From Erysipelotrichaceae bacterium (lineage in GTDB: Bacteria > Bacillota_I > Bacilli_A > Erysipelotrichales > Erysipelotrichaceae), in NCBI GenBank assembly GCA_017431825.1, contig JAFRKI010000014.1:62001-126000 (forward strand): 64,000 nt of DNA, given 5' to 3'. The position numbers were made by a program, and so were the translations under genes. The notes under the pieces were generated by a model, which searched no databases, was not told the DNA's origin, and saw only the letters and a list, made by a program, of their open reading frames with translations. This document shows positions 44,220 to 53,139 of the stretch, in pieces (the first letter of the stretch is position 1; every line of letters begins with the position of its first letter).

Positions 44220-44247
44220 AAAACTTTGATCCCAGTCAAAGTTTTTT
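44218..44247. terminator. Bidirectional terminator between flippase and GT-C paralogue C
   Basis: Twelve-bp perfect stem, arms 44218-44229 and 44236-44247, six-base loop. The left arm includes the last two bases of the flippase stop; the convergent stop begins at 44252-44250. Confidence 0.9.
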
Positions 44248-44249
44248 AA

Positions 44250-46118
44250 TCAGTAATCCAGTATATAGAAACGAAGCACCGATGTCATGAAATCATGATA
44301 CTGCATGTGCAGACTGACTTTGTCTCCTTGCGTACCGATGTAATACAGCTGACCGTTGTAGCATTGAACGCTTTCATCCTGCTCAAGCGGCAGCCAGTAT
44401 CCGTTATAGAAAACATCATCGTAGCCTTCAACGAGGATGAAGTCATAGTTCTTTAACAGCTGCAGCCATTGTGCGGATGCATAAGTGGAGGAACCATCAA
44501 GACTGTGTATCGCTTCATCATCGAACCAATAGACATCAAAACTCATTTTGGTACCGTTAAGGTTTTCTCTTTTGAACTCATAGTCTCCGAACTGCCGTAC
44601 TACCAGGACTTTCATCGTATTGCTGTCATCGACGCTAAATCTCGGCAGCAGGGAACCAAGAGTCTTCGTTTCCACGAACAGGCACAGTACTGCGAGGATG
44701 ATCAGCGGTTCTTTAAGTCCTTCTCTTTGGCCGTTAAAGCCGTAAGCACTCAGCAGTACCAGTGTTATGCCGTAATACAGATAGGAGATCATATAACGGT
44801 CAAACGATGCAAGATATGGTGCCTCGGAAATATCGAATGCCAGCATGTATAAAAGCATCATGACGGTCATATATCCAACGGCACCTATCAGATATATGCC
44901 GGCACTCACAAAGGATATCTTATTAAATCTCATGGCAACAAGCATAAGAACGCTCAGAAGAATGGCTGCGACCGGATAGTTCATATTGAACGGATGCAGG
45001 ACTATCGGTCTTCTGATGACCGCATGGCAGAAATTAACGAATGCTTCGCTCCGCCAGGTCTCTTCAACGTTCCAGCGCATTATATCCAGCACATCACTGA
45101 ACTTCATGTTGCCGATAACGAACTGTCCCGTGAGGTCATACAGATCGATGATATATTTCCAGCTCAGATAAAAACACAAAGGAATGCCCGCAAAGGACAC
45201 TATTCCCCATATGAGCCTTTTCAGGTCAAGTTCCTTATCGACAAAAGTAATCTTCACAAAAGCAAAGAAAAGGATCATCAGGTAGTAACAGATCCCCATC
45301 TGCTTCATCAGCAGCAGTGAAGAAAGATTTACGCTTAAAAGGATGTAGGTGTATTTATCCCATTTATCATCGATGATGACCATAAACATCGTATAGGCAC
45401 CAAACAGTGCAAGTGCCCAGTCAGTGTATATGGACGTATAAACATAAGCGCTGTCGGAAGCAGTCGGTGTCTTGGATACGGTAAGACCGGCAAGCAGGAC
45501 ACAGATGACCCCGATCACTACTTTCAGATGATCTTTTCCGGTGCTGATCTTTATCTTTTCAAACATCGGCAGGAAACAGCTGAACATGAAAGCGTTAAGG
45601 GCTATATAAGTGTGACCCTCATAGAATCTGAAAGCGTCAAAGCCGCACCACAGGCTTTCAAACAGCGTAAAGAACGGCGGATAGTCCTGATGGAAATCAA
45701 GGATGTCCTGAGGCTGAGCATAAAAACCGTTGACTTTTATGGAAGCTATGACCATCCTTCCCCAATGGGCGAACTCATCGCAATGGGCATAACCGGTAAA
45801 CCTGAAAAGGACGAAACTGTATATGAGCAATAAACCGAAAACAGGAGCGCTCACTGTAAAGTAATTCTTACGGAATTCAGACAGCCTTTCCTTATCCTTT
45901 CTGATAAACAGACAGGCGATAGAGATCCAAAACGAAAAGACCATCAGCCAGGTCAGATAAAAGCCGACCCTCAGCTGATTCAGAAAAGAGAACAGATAGA
46001 GAATGAACGCACTGATAACAAAAGCAGGAGTAAGTACGTATCCGAACTTCTTCCTGCATATCAATACAAATAAACCGCTTATTGAAAAGACCCAGATCAG
46101 AGATAAGATATAGAACAT
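44250..46118 (-). CDS. GT-C-like polytopic membrane protein, paralogue C
   Basis: A 622-residue membrane protein of the same family as paralogues A and B: AHCDEFAHWGRMVIASIKVNG (CDE in place of WDE), FHQDYPPFFTLFESLW, EAPYLASFDRYM and a C-terminal KNYDFILVEGYDDVF tail. Unlike A and B it is not leaderless: AAGGA precedes ATG 46118, which overlaps the stop of the GT2 gene upstream (TAATG). It is last in the glf-GT2-GT-C operon, which suggests a donor made by the GT2 enzyme is used by this GT-C-like protein. Confidence 0.72.
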   Translation of the reverse strand: MFYILSLIWVFSISGLFVLICRKKFGYVLTPAFVISAFILYLFSFLNQLRVGFYLTWLMVFSFWISIACLFIRKDKERLSEFRKNYFTVSAPVFGLLLIYSFVLFRFTGYAHCDEFAHWGRMVIASIKVNGFYAQPQDILDFHQDYPPFFTLFESLWCGFDAFRFYEGHTYIALNAFMFSCFLPMFEKIKISTGKDHLKVVIGVICVLLAGLTVSKTPTASDSAYVYTSIYTDWALALFGAYTMFMVIIDDKWDKYTYILLSVNLSSLLLMKQMGICYYLMILFFAFVKITFVDKELDLKRLIWGIVSFAGIPLCFYLSWKYIIDLYDLTGQFVIGNMKFSDVLDIMRWNVEETWRSEAFVNFCHAVIRRPIVLHPFNMNYPVAAILLSVLMLVAMRFNKISFVSAGIYLIGAVGYMTVMMLLYMLAFDISEAPYLASFDRYMISYLYYGITLVLLSAYGFNGQREGLKEPLIILAVLCLFVETKTLGSLLPRFSVDDSNTMKVLVVRQFGDYEFKRENLNGTKMSFDVYWFDDEAIHSLDGSSTYASAQWLQLLKNYDFILVEGYDDVFYNGYWLPLEQDESVQCYNGQLYYIGTQGDKVSLHMQYHDFMTSVLRFYILDY

Positions 46119-47074
46119 TATTTTTCCTTATTTATCTCAGCTATTACTTTATTCATATAACACTCAAACTGATAACGTTTCTTATTCTTTATGGAATCTA
46201 GGATGATACCGACATTGAACAGCAGGAAAGCGTTGATCATCAGAGCCGCTGCAAGAACCGCACTTGGAACCTTGGTTATGTAAGCAGTTTTGCTGAATTC
46301 GATCACGACCGGAATGCCCACCAGCAAAGACATAATAAAGAATAAAAACGCAAATATGCTAAACAACAGGAACGGCCTGTTGTCCTTGAAGAGATCGAAC
46401 AGAGTGATAAGAACTTTCATGCCATCCTTAAAGGTGTTTAGTTTGGATACCGATCCTTCCGGACGGTCACGATAGGTGATAGGTGCATTGACGATGCTCA
46501 TGTTGTTTACCAGGGCAAATACCGTCATTTCCGTTTCGATCTGAAAACCGTCAGACATGACCGGCATGCATTTGACGAACTTCTTAGAAAAGGCCCGGTA
46601 ACCGGTCATGATGTCATCGAGATCAGTCTTGTAAAGGAAATTGATCAGTCCTTTTACCAGACTGTTACCGAAGCCGTGGAAAGGGCGCTTGTTTTCTTCA
46701 TAGTAAGTGGAAGACAAGCGGTCGCCGATCACCATGTCAGCCTTTCCTTCAAGGACAGGCTTGATGAGCTTGCCGACTTCCTCGGCAGGATAGGTATCAT
46801 CACCATCTACCATTACAAAAACATCGGCGTCAATATCCCTGAACATCGATCTGACGACATTGCCCTTGCCCTGTTTAAACTCGTCTTTAACGATGGCACC
46901 GGCTTTTAGAGCTATCTTACGGGTATCGTCAGTGGAGTTGTTGTTATAGACATAGATATCAGCATCAGGCAAGGCACGCTTAAAATCGCTTACGACCTTT
47001 CTGATCGTCAGCTCTTCGTTATAACAAGGTATCAGAACAGCAATTTTCTTTTTTGTCTCTTTCTTTCTTGGCAT
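46118..47074 (-). CDS. Polyprenyl-phosphate-type glycosyltransferase (GT2)
   Basis: A 318-residue enzyme: IAVLIPCYNEELTIRKVVSDF, YVYNNNSTDDT, KQGKGNVVRSMFRDIDADVFVMVDGDDTYP and IMTGYRAFSKKFVK, DRPEGSVSKLNTFKDG. Two C-terminal membrane helices (about 230-255 and 270-295). This is the dolichyl/undecaprenyl-phosphate sugar synthase type, making a membrane-bound donor. It sits one base after glf and is coupled to GT-C paralogue C. Confidence 0.87.
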   Translation of the reverse strand: MPRKKETKKKIAVLIPCYNEELTIRKVVSDFKRALPDADIYVYNNNSTDDTRKIALKAGAIVKDEFKQGKGNVVRSMFRDIDADVFVMVDGDDTYPAEEVGKLIKPVLEGKADMVIGDRLSSTYYEENKRPFHGFGNSLVKGLINFLYKTDLDDIMTGYRAFSKKFVKCMPVMSDGFQIETEMTVFALVNNMSIVNAPITYRDRPEGSVSKLNTFKDGMKVLITLFDLFKDNRPFLLFSIFAFLFFIMSLLVGIPVVIEFSKTAYITKVPSAVLAAALMINAFLLFNVGIILDSIKNKKRYQFECYMNKVIAEINKEK

Positions 47075-47075
47075 A

Positions 47076-48221
47076 TCATTCGATCGTTTCGGCTAATTCA
47101 AGAGCCTTTAATATTATTGCATCCATATTGTAGTATTTGTATTCAGCCAGTCTGCCTAAGAGATACAGATCTTCGTATCCTTCAGCGAGTTTGACATATT
47201 TTTCATATAGTTCCTGATTGGCCGGAGTGAAGATCGGATAGTAAGGGATGTTCATGTTTTTGTCATAAGCCTGCGGGAACTCGCGGTGGATGTAGGTAAT
47301 GTCGCTTTGGAATTCATTCATGAAATGCTTGTATTCGGTTATCCGGGTATAAGCCCTTTCTTCCTTGGGACAAGGATAGTTTTCGGTAGCTGCCTGCTGG
47401 TAAGTTCCATCGTGTTTCTCCAGTTTCAGATCGAGCGAGCGGTAAGGAAGATCTCCCAGACAGTAATCGAAGAGAGCATCGATCTCGCCTGTATAGACGA
47501 CTTTTCCGCCAAACTCTTTTCCTTTATACCAGATCTTCCCGTCTTTGAGTCTGAGGATGTCCGACATCCGGGTGCCAAGCATTACTGTAATGTTTTCGCT
47601 TTTCAGCATCTTTTCAAAGATCCTGGTATAGCCATCTTTCGGCATGTACTGATATGTATCATTGAAATAACCGTCATCATAGGAAGTGTTGACCGGTACC
47701 CTGGCCGTGACAGCCGCATCGATCTCATGGGCTTCCAGGCCCCACTGCTTCATGGTGTAGTATTTAAAGACATTCTCAAAGATGAAGTCAGCAAGTTCCT
47801 TGACATCTTCATCTTCGTTTTTCAGAAGTTCCATGATCGGGATCTTTTTGTTTTCACCGTATTCGCTGATCAGGAGGGCTTTGAGCTTTTCGGCTTTTTC
47901 CTTATCAAAGCACTCGTCAATGGATCTGAAATTAAAGGGAATAGGGACGATCTTGTCTTTCAGATGACCCAGGACTCTATGCCGGTAAGGATACCATTCG
48001 GTAAACTCTGACAGGTAATTGAAGACTTTTTCGTGATTGGTATGAAAGATGTGCGGTCCGTATCTGTGGATCAGTATTCCTTCTTCGAAATAGTCGTAGG
48101 CATTGCCGCCCAGATGTTCCCGCTTATCGATGATCAGAACCTGTTTTCCCTTGCGGGCCAGCCTTTCAGCTGTTGTCGCACCGGCAAAACCGGCACCAAC
48201 TACGATAATGTCATAATTCAT
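47076..48221 (-). CDS. glf: UDP-galactopyranose mutase
   Basis: A 381-residue FAD enzyme that converts UDP-galactopyranose to UDP-galactofuranose. Features are the N-terminal Rossmann motif VVGAGFAGATTAERLA, DKREHLGGNAYDYF, RYGPHIFHTNHEKV, TMKQWGL and the C-terminal YPIFTPANQELYEKY and LGRLAEYKYYNMD. Galactofuranose is therefore a probable component of one surface glycan. GAGGG lies before ATG 48221, and a minus-strand TATAAT is at 48256-48251, giving a normal leader. First gene of glf-GT2-GT-C. Confidence 0.96.
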   Translation of the reverse strand: MNYDIIVVGAGFAGATTAERLARKGKQVLIIDKREHLGGNAYDYFEEGILIHRYGPHIFHTNHEKVFNYLSEFTEWYPYRHRVLGHLKDKIVPIPFNFRSIDECFDKEKAEKLKALLISEYGENKKIPIMELLKNEDEDVKELADFIFENVFKYYTMKQWGLEAHEIDAAVTARVPVNTSYDDGYFNDTYQYMPKDGYTRIFEKMLKSENITVMLGTRMSDILRLKDGKIWYKGKEFGGKVVYTGEIDALFDYCLGDLPYRSLDLKLEKHDGTYQQAATENYPCPKEERAYTRITEYKHFMNEFQSDITYIHREFPQAYDKNMNIPYYPIFTPANQELYEKYVKLAEGYEDLYLLGRLAEYKYYNMDAIILKALELAETIE

Positions 48222-48392
48222 AGATGTCCCTCTGCTTATCTTTCATTAAAATTATATAAGAAAATCAAAGGAAAAACATGAATTCAGAAAGAGCTTTTAG
48301 TTAAAAGCCGATACATATCATCAATGCGGGTCCATTCATCGTTGCTTGTCGCTTATGATCACCGGTCATTTATGTTTTCAAGGCCATTGATA

Positions 48393-48407
48393 TATAATTA
48401 GTTTGTG
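48393..48407 (+). promoter_or_regulatory. -10 element, leaderless GTG start at 48405
   Basis: TATAAT 48393-48398, six bases, GTG 48405. No Shine-Dalgarno site. The only leaderless candidate here with a GTG start. Confidence 0.5.
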
Positions 48408-50417
48408 TTGGTATATTTGCTTATTACACTGTTACTAACAGTCTATTTCGAGATGCTTGGCCAGCATTTTCTTTTTCGTCTGAAAAAGGAATGCAAATCG
48501 CCGGCCATGGGGTTCGGTTTTCTTCTTCTGATGGCGTATGGCTATCTGACGGTCGGATTTATCGGGAGCCTTCATGGTCATTTCATGCTGGCTTTATGGA
48601 CGTTTGTATTGTTCGTTCTTGCCGGTCTTTTTATGATTATCAGAGATTTCAAAAAAGTCAGATGGTTCTTTGATTGCAAGCAATGGATCGTGATTTTTAT
48701 CCTGGTGGATATTATGATCTTTTATGCTTATGATACTAAACTTGGCGATCTGACTGCGTACGGACCCGTCTACTATCTGAATCTGATTTCTGCCAACATC
48801 GGTACGCCTTCACTGAATATGACCGATCTGTATCGCGGCACATTCGGGACCCCTCTGGCCCCGTCATATTCAATGCAGGCTTATTATATCTTTGCATCCT
48901 GCATAACCTATCTGGTGAAGCCGGTCGTTTCACTTGCCGGGCTTTTTCTAAACAGTGAAGTGATCATCTGGATCTTTCAGATACTGTATGATTTCTTCTT
49001 TGTTTCTTCGTTGATCTGTTTTCTTGACAAGGTCAATGACAAGCGGTATTTATTGAAGACCGTTATACTCTTTGTGTTCGTTTTCTACTTCGGCAAGCTT
49101 TACTACAACAGCGTTTACGGCTTTTGTGGCAATGTTTTCCGGATGTTCTGTACAGCATACAGTGTCATGTATCTTGATGACTTGATCAGGGAAAACACAA
49201 AGGATAATAAGCTCATGTTTGCTGTCTCGGTGTGGGGGGCATGCGCTCTTTCCTCTACCAGCATATTTATAAGCCTTCTGCTGGTATTCGCATCATTCTT
49301 CGTGCTATCCGATATGGATGATGACCTGTTCAGGTTTTATGCAATAGTGCTGTTTGTTCCCTTAGCCGATTTTCTCCTGAATCTTGGATTGCAGAACATT
49401 CTTATGTCTTTTACTGTCAGCGGAGTACTGTGTTTGACCGCTTTTCTTTTAAATGATCTGCTGATCAGACTGTCACGGAAAAAACTGTTCCGATATGTTT
49501 TGCTGGGAACGGTTTTTCTTGCGATGCTGTTCCTGTCATACAGGGTTTCCGGAAATGTTTTCGATCTTGATGCCTTCATCAACAATGGCAGCGAGAATAA
49601 TGATGCTTCCATCAACTACTTTCTCTTAAATGATGATGTTTCCCGGAACGCTTTCATCATTCTTGCCTTGTCATCAGCGCTCATCGCAATGGTTCTGAAG
49701 ATCAGATACCGGCTCTTCATGATGTTCTGGATACTGATCATCATCTTTTTCAATCCGGCCTGCTGTTCGTTCATCGGTCATGTGTTTACCGCTTATTTCA
49801 GAGCTTTCGATATAATCATAAATCCTTTTACGATGGCGCTTTTTCTGAATGCTGTTTTTGACGTCCTGAAAAACAAGTATTTCTATTATGGAGTCCTGTC
49901 TCTGATACTGATCGTATTCTATACGAATATCAGACTGGGGATACCGGCTTATAAAGATTATACTTTTGAACCAAGGGAGGAAACTTATGACCACCTGGCA
50001 AAAATGGATAAAGATGAAATAGATATCATAAACAAAATAATGGAACTGTCAGGATCATACGGAATTGAAAGACCGTACATCATAACTGACAACTTCCTTA
50101 CACAAAGCAATATCCCAAACGCCAGGTTTCTGTATGGACGCGATTATCTTGCTGATGAGACTTACTCTGCAAGCGACAGCTATCTTTATGATGTTTTCAG
50201 AAGAAACAGCACCAGCGATCTGGAGATGAAAGAAACAGATTATGATGTCCTGATGGAAAGCATCGATGCTTCTGGCATCGACTTTATCGTGGTCGATTAC
50301 CCAAGGTCTTATGAAGATTATGATTACTATAATCTGATAAATTATCTGACGGCCTGCAGCGCTGACAGTATGGTTTATGCAAATGATTCGTATTTGCTGC
50401 TGATGTATGAGAAATAG
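48405..50417 (+). CDS. Unrecognised large polytopic membrane protein
   Basis: A 670-residue protein with about fourteen helices and a soluble C-terminal domain of about 150 residues (from PREETYDHLAKMDKDEIDIINKIME). The first outer loop contains YDTKLGDLTAYGPVYYL and NMTDLYRGTFGTPLAPSYSMQAYY, and the tail has FLYGRDYLADETYSASDSY and DFIVVDYPRSYEDYDYY. Its topology suggests a GT-C or polymerase-like envelope enzyme, but no family motif is recognised. It stands immediately before the phosphoglycerol transferase (8-base gap), with which it is probably cotranscribed. Confidence 0.6.
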   Translation: MLVYLLITLLLTVYFEMLGQHFLFRLKKECKSPAMGFGFLLLMAYGYLTVGFIGSLHGHFMLALWTFVLFVLAGLFMIIRDFKKVRWFFDCKQWIVIFILVDIMIFYAYDTKLGDLTAYGPVYYLNLISANIGTPSLNMTDLYRGTFGTPLAPSYSMQAYYIFASCITYLVKPVVSLAGLFLNSEVIIWIFQILYDFFFVSSLICFLDKVNDKRYLLKTVILFVFVFYFGKLYYNSVYGFCGNVFRMFCTAYSVMYLDDLIRENTKDNKLMFAVSVWGACALSSTSIFISLLLVFASFFVLSDMDDDLFRFYAIVLFVPLADFLLNLGLQNILMSFTVSGVLCLTAFLLNDLLIRLSRKKLFRYVLLGTVFLAMLFLSYRVSGNVFDLDAFINNGSENNDASINYFLLNDDVSRNAFIILALSSALIAMVLKIRYRLFMMFWILIIIFFNPACCSFIGHVFTAYFRAFDIIINPFTMALFLNAVFDVLKNKYFYYGVLSLILIVFYTNIRLGIPAYKDYTFEPREETYDHLAKMDKDEIDIINKIMELSGSYGIERPYIITDNFLTQSNIPNARFLYGRDYLADETYSASDSYLYDVFRRNSTSDLEMKETDYDVLMESIDASGIDFIVVDYPRSYEDYDYYNLINYLTACSADSMVYANDSYLLLMYEK

Positions 50418-50425
50418 GTGCTGAT

Positions 50426-52345
50426 ATGTTTTTGATCTGTCTGTTTGTGCCTTTACTGGTCTTTATTCTGATAAGAGAATCTCTCTTTACAAAGAGCGGA
50501 TCTTTGCTGACAAGGATCCTGTCTTATATTGCGGCTTTTACATGCATAAATGCCATAACGGGCCTGATAATATATATGAAAGGCAAAACGGGATCTTTTG
50601 ATCCGTATTTATATGAATCGTTAGGTTATGTCAGGGAATACTTCCTGCTGGCTATGAGCCTTTATGTTGGTGAAACGGTGATCGAGTTTCTGATCAAGAA
50701 GGAACGGATAAAAGAGCTGCGGGATTCAGCGATCTATAGAAAAATCAAAGCACGATTCGACTATGACCGGTATGAAGCATCTGAAGAAGAGAAGCATTTC
50801 AGAAGGATCTGCAGAAGGACGAACGTCTGTCTGATCCTGTTCATAATCCTTGTCTGGCTTTGTTATACGCTGGTATGGAGACAGAACTCATTTCAAAGTG
50901 CTGATCTTAACGGAATGATATTTACACTGAACATGCCTACCGTCGGTGCCCAAAGAACGCTCTATTCAAGTTATATGAGAATTGCCGCCATACCGACACT
51001 TATCTGGTCTATGCTGGCGATGATCATAACGGCAAGTCTTAAGAAATGTTTTAAGAAAAACAGAATAAAAAGAGTCTACCTGAATCTGAAAAATGAGTTC
51101 GGTGAATCAAAAAGAAAACTCATATCCGTATTAAGCTTCATTTTTCTGGCATGGTTCGTTGTGCTTCTTTATGAGACAAACAGCCGTTTAGGCATAAGCA
51201 GCTATATCAGCAGTCAGCTGAACCAGTCGGTAATTCTGGAAAAGGAATATGTCGATCCTCAAAGTGTCGAACTGATATTTCCTGAAAATAAGCGTAACCT
51301 GATCTATATCTATGTAGAATCTCTGGAAAGCTCTTTACAGGACAAGGCTTCAGGAGGTTTGTTTAATGAAAACTATATCCCCGAACTGACACAGCTGGCT
51401 GAGGAGAACATCAGCTTTTCACAGTCAGACCTGATTGAGGGGGCTTCGGTTGCTCCGGCTTGCGGCTGGACCGTTGCCGGCATGGTGGCCGAAGGTGCCG
51501 GCTTGCCTTTAAAGCTCTTTACAAATAACGAAAATGTTGATAAATCCATGGGTAATTACGAATATTTTCTGCCGGGCGTAACGACGATAGGAGACATACT
51601 TGAAAGAGAAGGATATATTAATTATTTCGTGTGCGGTTCCGATCTTGATTTCGGCGGCAGGACCGGTCTTTTGACCCAACATGGTAACTATCAGTATTTT
51701 GATTATTTTACCGCTATTGAAGAAAAGAAGATCTCTGAAGACTATTATGTCTTCTGGGGTTATGAAGACAAGAAACTGTATGAATTTGCCAAAGAGAAAC
51801 TGCTTATGCTGGCAGAGGGGGATAAGCCTTTTAATTTCAACATGCTGACGGTCGATACACACAGCGGTGGTGGATATATCTGCGACCTTTGCCGTCAGGA
51901 TTATGAGAACAAATACGCCAACATATTCGCCTGCGCTTCCAGACAGGTGACGGAATTTGTCAGCTGGATACAGCAGCAGGATTTTTATGATAATACGACC
52001 GTTATCATCGTCGGTGACCACTGCAGCATGGAAGGAGGCTTCTTCTCCGGTTACGGCTATGACAAACATAACGGGGAAACGACCAGAAAAGTCTATAATG
52101 TGATCATCAATTCTCCTGTTGAACCTTTAAAAGAAAACTACAGAATGTTTACGACGCTTGACCTTTTTCCGACCACCTTAGCGGCGATCGGTGTTGATAT
52201 CGAGGGCGACCGTCTGGGCTTGGGAACGAATCTCTTTTCAGATAAAGAGACTCTGGCAGAACAGTATGGATACGAGGAGCTGTTTAATGATCTGAGCAGA
52301 GCCTCTGATTTCTACAGCAGCACTTTCCTGTACCCCGAAGACTGA
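50426..52345 (+). CDS. MdoB/OpgB-like phosphoglycerol transferase
   Basis: A 639-residue alkaline-phosphatase-superfamily membrane enzyme. Five N-terminal helices (the last near residue 240) precede the outer domain: LIYIYVESLESSL (Glu ligand), ACGWTVAGMVAEGAGLPL with the nucleophile Thr in a GWT context, TVDTHSGGGYICDLC and IIVGDHCSMEGG. The GWT-AGM context resembles MdoB/OpgB, which puts glycerol phosphate on periplasmic glucans, more than LtaS, so it may decorate a glycan. It differs from the LtaS-like 26611-28470 gene. AGGTG precedes ATG 50426. Confidence 0.85.
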   Translation: MFLICLFVPLLVFILIRESLFTKSGSLLTRILSYIAAFTCINAITGLIIYMKGKTGSFDPYLYESLGYVREYFLLAMSLYVGETVIEFLIKKERIKELRDSAIYRKIKARFDYDRYEASEEEKHFRRICRRTNVCLILFIILVWLCYTLVWRQNSFQSADLNGMIFTLNMPTVGAQRTLYSSYMRIAAIPTLIWSMLAMIITASLKKCFKKNRIKRVYLNLKNEFGESKRKLISVLSFIFLAWFVVLLYETNSRLGISSYISSQLNQSVILEKEYVDPQSVELIFPENKRNLIYIYVESLESSLQDKASGGLFNENYIPELTQLAEENISFSQSDLIEGASVAPACGWTVAGMVAEGAGLPLKLFTNNENVDKSMGNYEYFLPGVTTIGDILEREGYINYFVCGSDLDFGGRTGLLTQHGNYQYFDYFTAIEEKKISEDYYVFWGYEDKKLYEFAKEKLLMLAEGDKPFNFNMLTVDTHSGGGYICDLCRQDYENKYANIFACASRQVTEFVSWIQQQDFYDNTTVIIVGDHCSMEGGFFSGYGYDKHNGETTRKVYNVIINSPVEPLKENYRMFTTLDLFPTTLAAIGVDIEGDRLGLGTNLFSDKETLAEQYGYEELFNDLSRASDFYSSTFLYPED

Positions 52346-52415
52346 TGTATCATTTACTGTTTTCAAGGCATCATCATGTACAAATGAACGTGATATGGAA
52401 TAAAAATGAACAAAG

Positions 52416-52434
52416 TGATAAAATACTTGTTATG
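52416..52434 (+). promoter_or_regulatory. Extended -10, leaderless promoter for the 52432-LCP unit
   Basis: TGA + TAAAAT at 52416-52424, seven bases, ATG 52432. No Shine-Dalgarno site for this ATG. Confidence 0.5.
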
Positions 52435-53139
52435 AATAAACTGTTCGGGAACAGAAGAACCAGATACAGAAACCTGGTGCTGATGATTTTGCCTTTTTTA
52501 ATACTGTGTGGAGTTTTTGGCTACGTTTCATATTCATCAGCAAAATCCCTGCTGCCTGAAGATGATACGGCCAATTACAAGTATTCGATAGAATCGATGG
52601 ATTACCATCTGAGGACCAACGCTACCGATCTGCAGATCGATTATTTCCGGGAACTGCAGGACCTGATCGAAAAGGAAGCCGATCATTCCGAGATCGCTGC
52701 CTGTGTCGCAAAGAATTATGTAGCTGATTTTTATACCTGGTCGAATAAAGCCGGATCTTATGATGTGGGCGGCATGTATTATGTCTATTCACCTCAAAGG
52801 ATCAACCTGATAAGCCAGGCCAGAGACGGATACTACAAGTATCTGAGTTACTATATCAATAAGTTTGGTCAGGAAAACATGCTGGAAGTTACCGGAGTAG
52901 AAACGACCGTTAAAGAAAGCAATACGACATATGTATATGACGGCAAGTCTTATGAAGCCTATAAGATATCCTGCGTATGGACATATAAGAATGAAGAGAC
53001 CTTTAAGGATCTGTATATTACGGTATCCAATCAGTATGAAACGAAGAAACTCAGCTCTTTTGTGAAGAACATGGATCTGACAATCATCATCAATGATGAT
53101 GGCCGTTATGAAATAGTAGAAGCTGTCGGTGACATCTAA
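52432..53139 (+). CDS. Unrecognised membrane-anchored exported protein coupled to the LCP gene
   Basis: A 235-residue protein with a basic N terminus, one membrane helix (about residues 15-36) and an outer domain of about 195 residues. The outer part is rich in Tyr, Asp and Glu and contains KNYVADFYTWSNKAGSYDVGG and a C-terminal NMDLTIIINDDGRYEIVEA strand-like end, which could be a small NTF2-like fold (weak guess). The open frame continues upstream to 52345, but the bases before ATG 52432 form a promoter, so that start is preferred. It overlaps the LCP start by TAATG. Confidence 0.6.
   Translation: MNKLFGNRRTRYRNLVLMILPFLILCGVFGYVSYSSAKSLLPEDDTANYKYSIESMDYHLRTNATDLQIDYFRELQDLIEKEADHSEIAACVAKNYVADFYTWSNKAGSYDVGGMYYVYSPQRINLISQARDGYYKYLSYYINKFGQENMLEVTGVETTVKESNTTYVYDGKSYEAYKISCVWTYKNEETFKDLYITVSNQYETKKLSSFVKNMDLTIIINDDGRYEIVEAVGDI

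Noticed and set aside
47286-48011. 241-codon plus-strand open frame
   Set aside because: Antisense to glf, whose motifs are complete.
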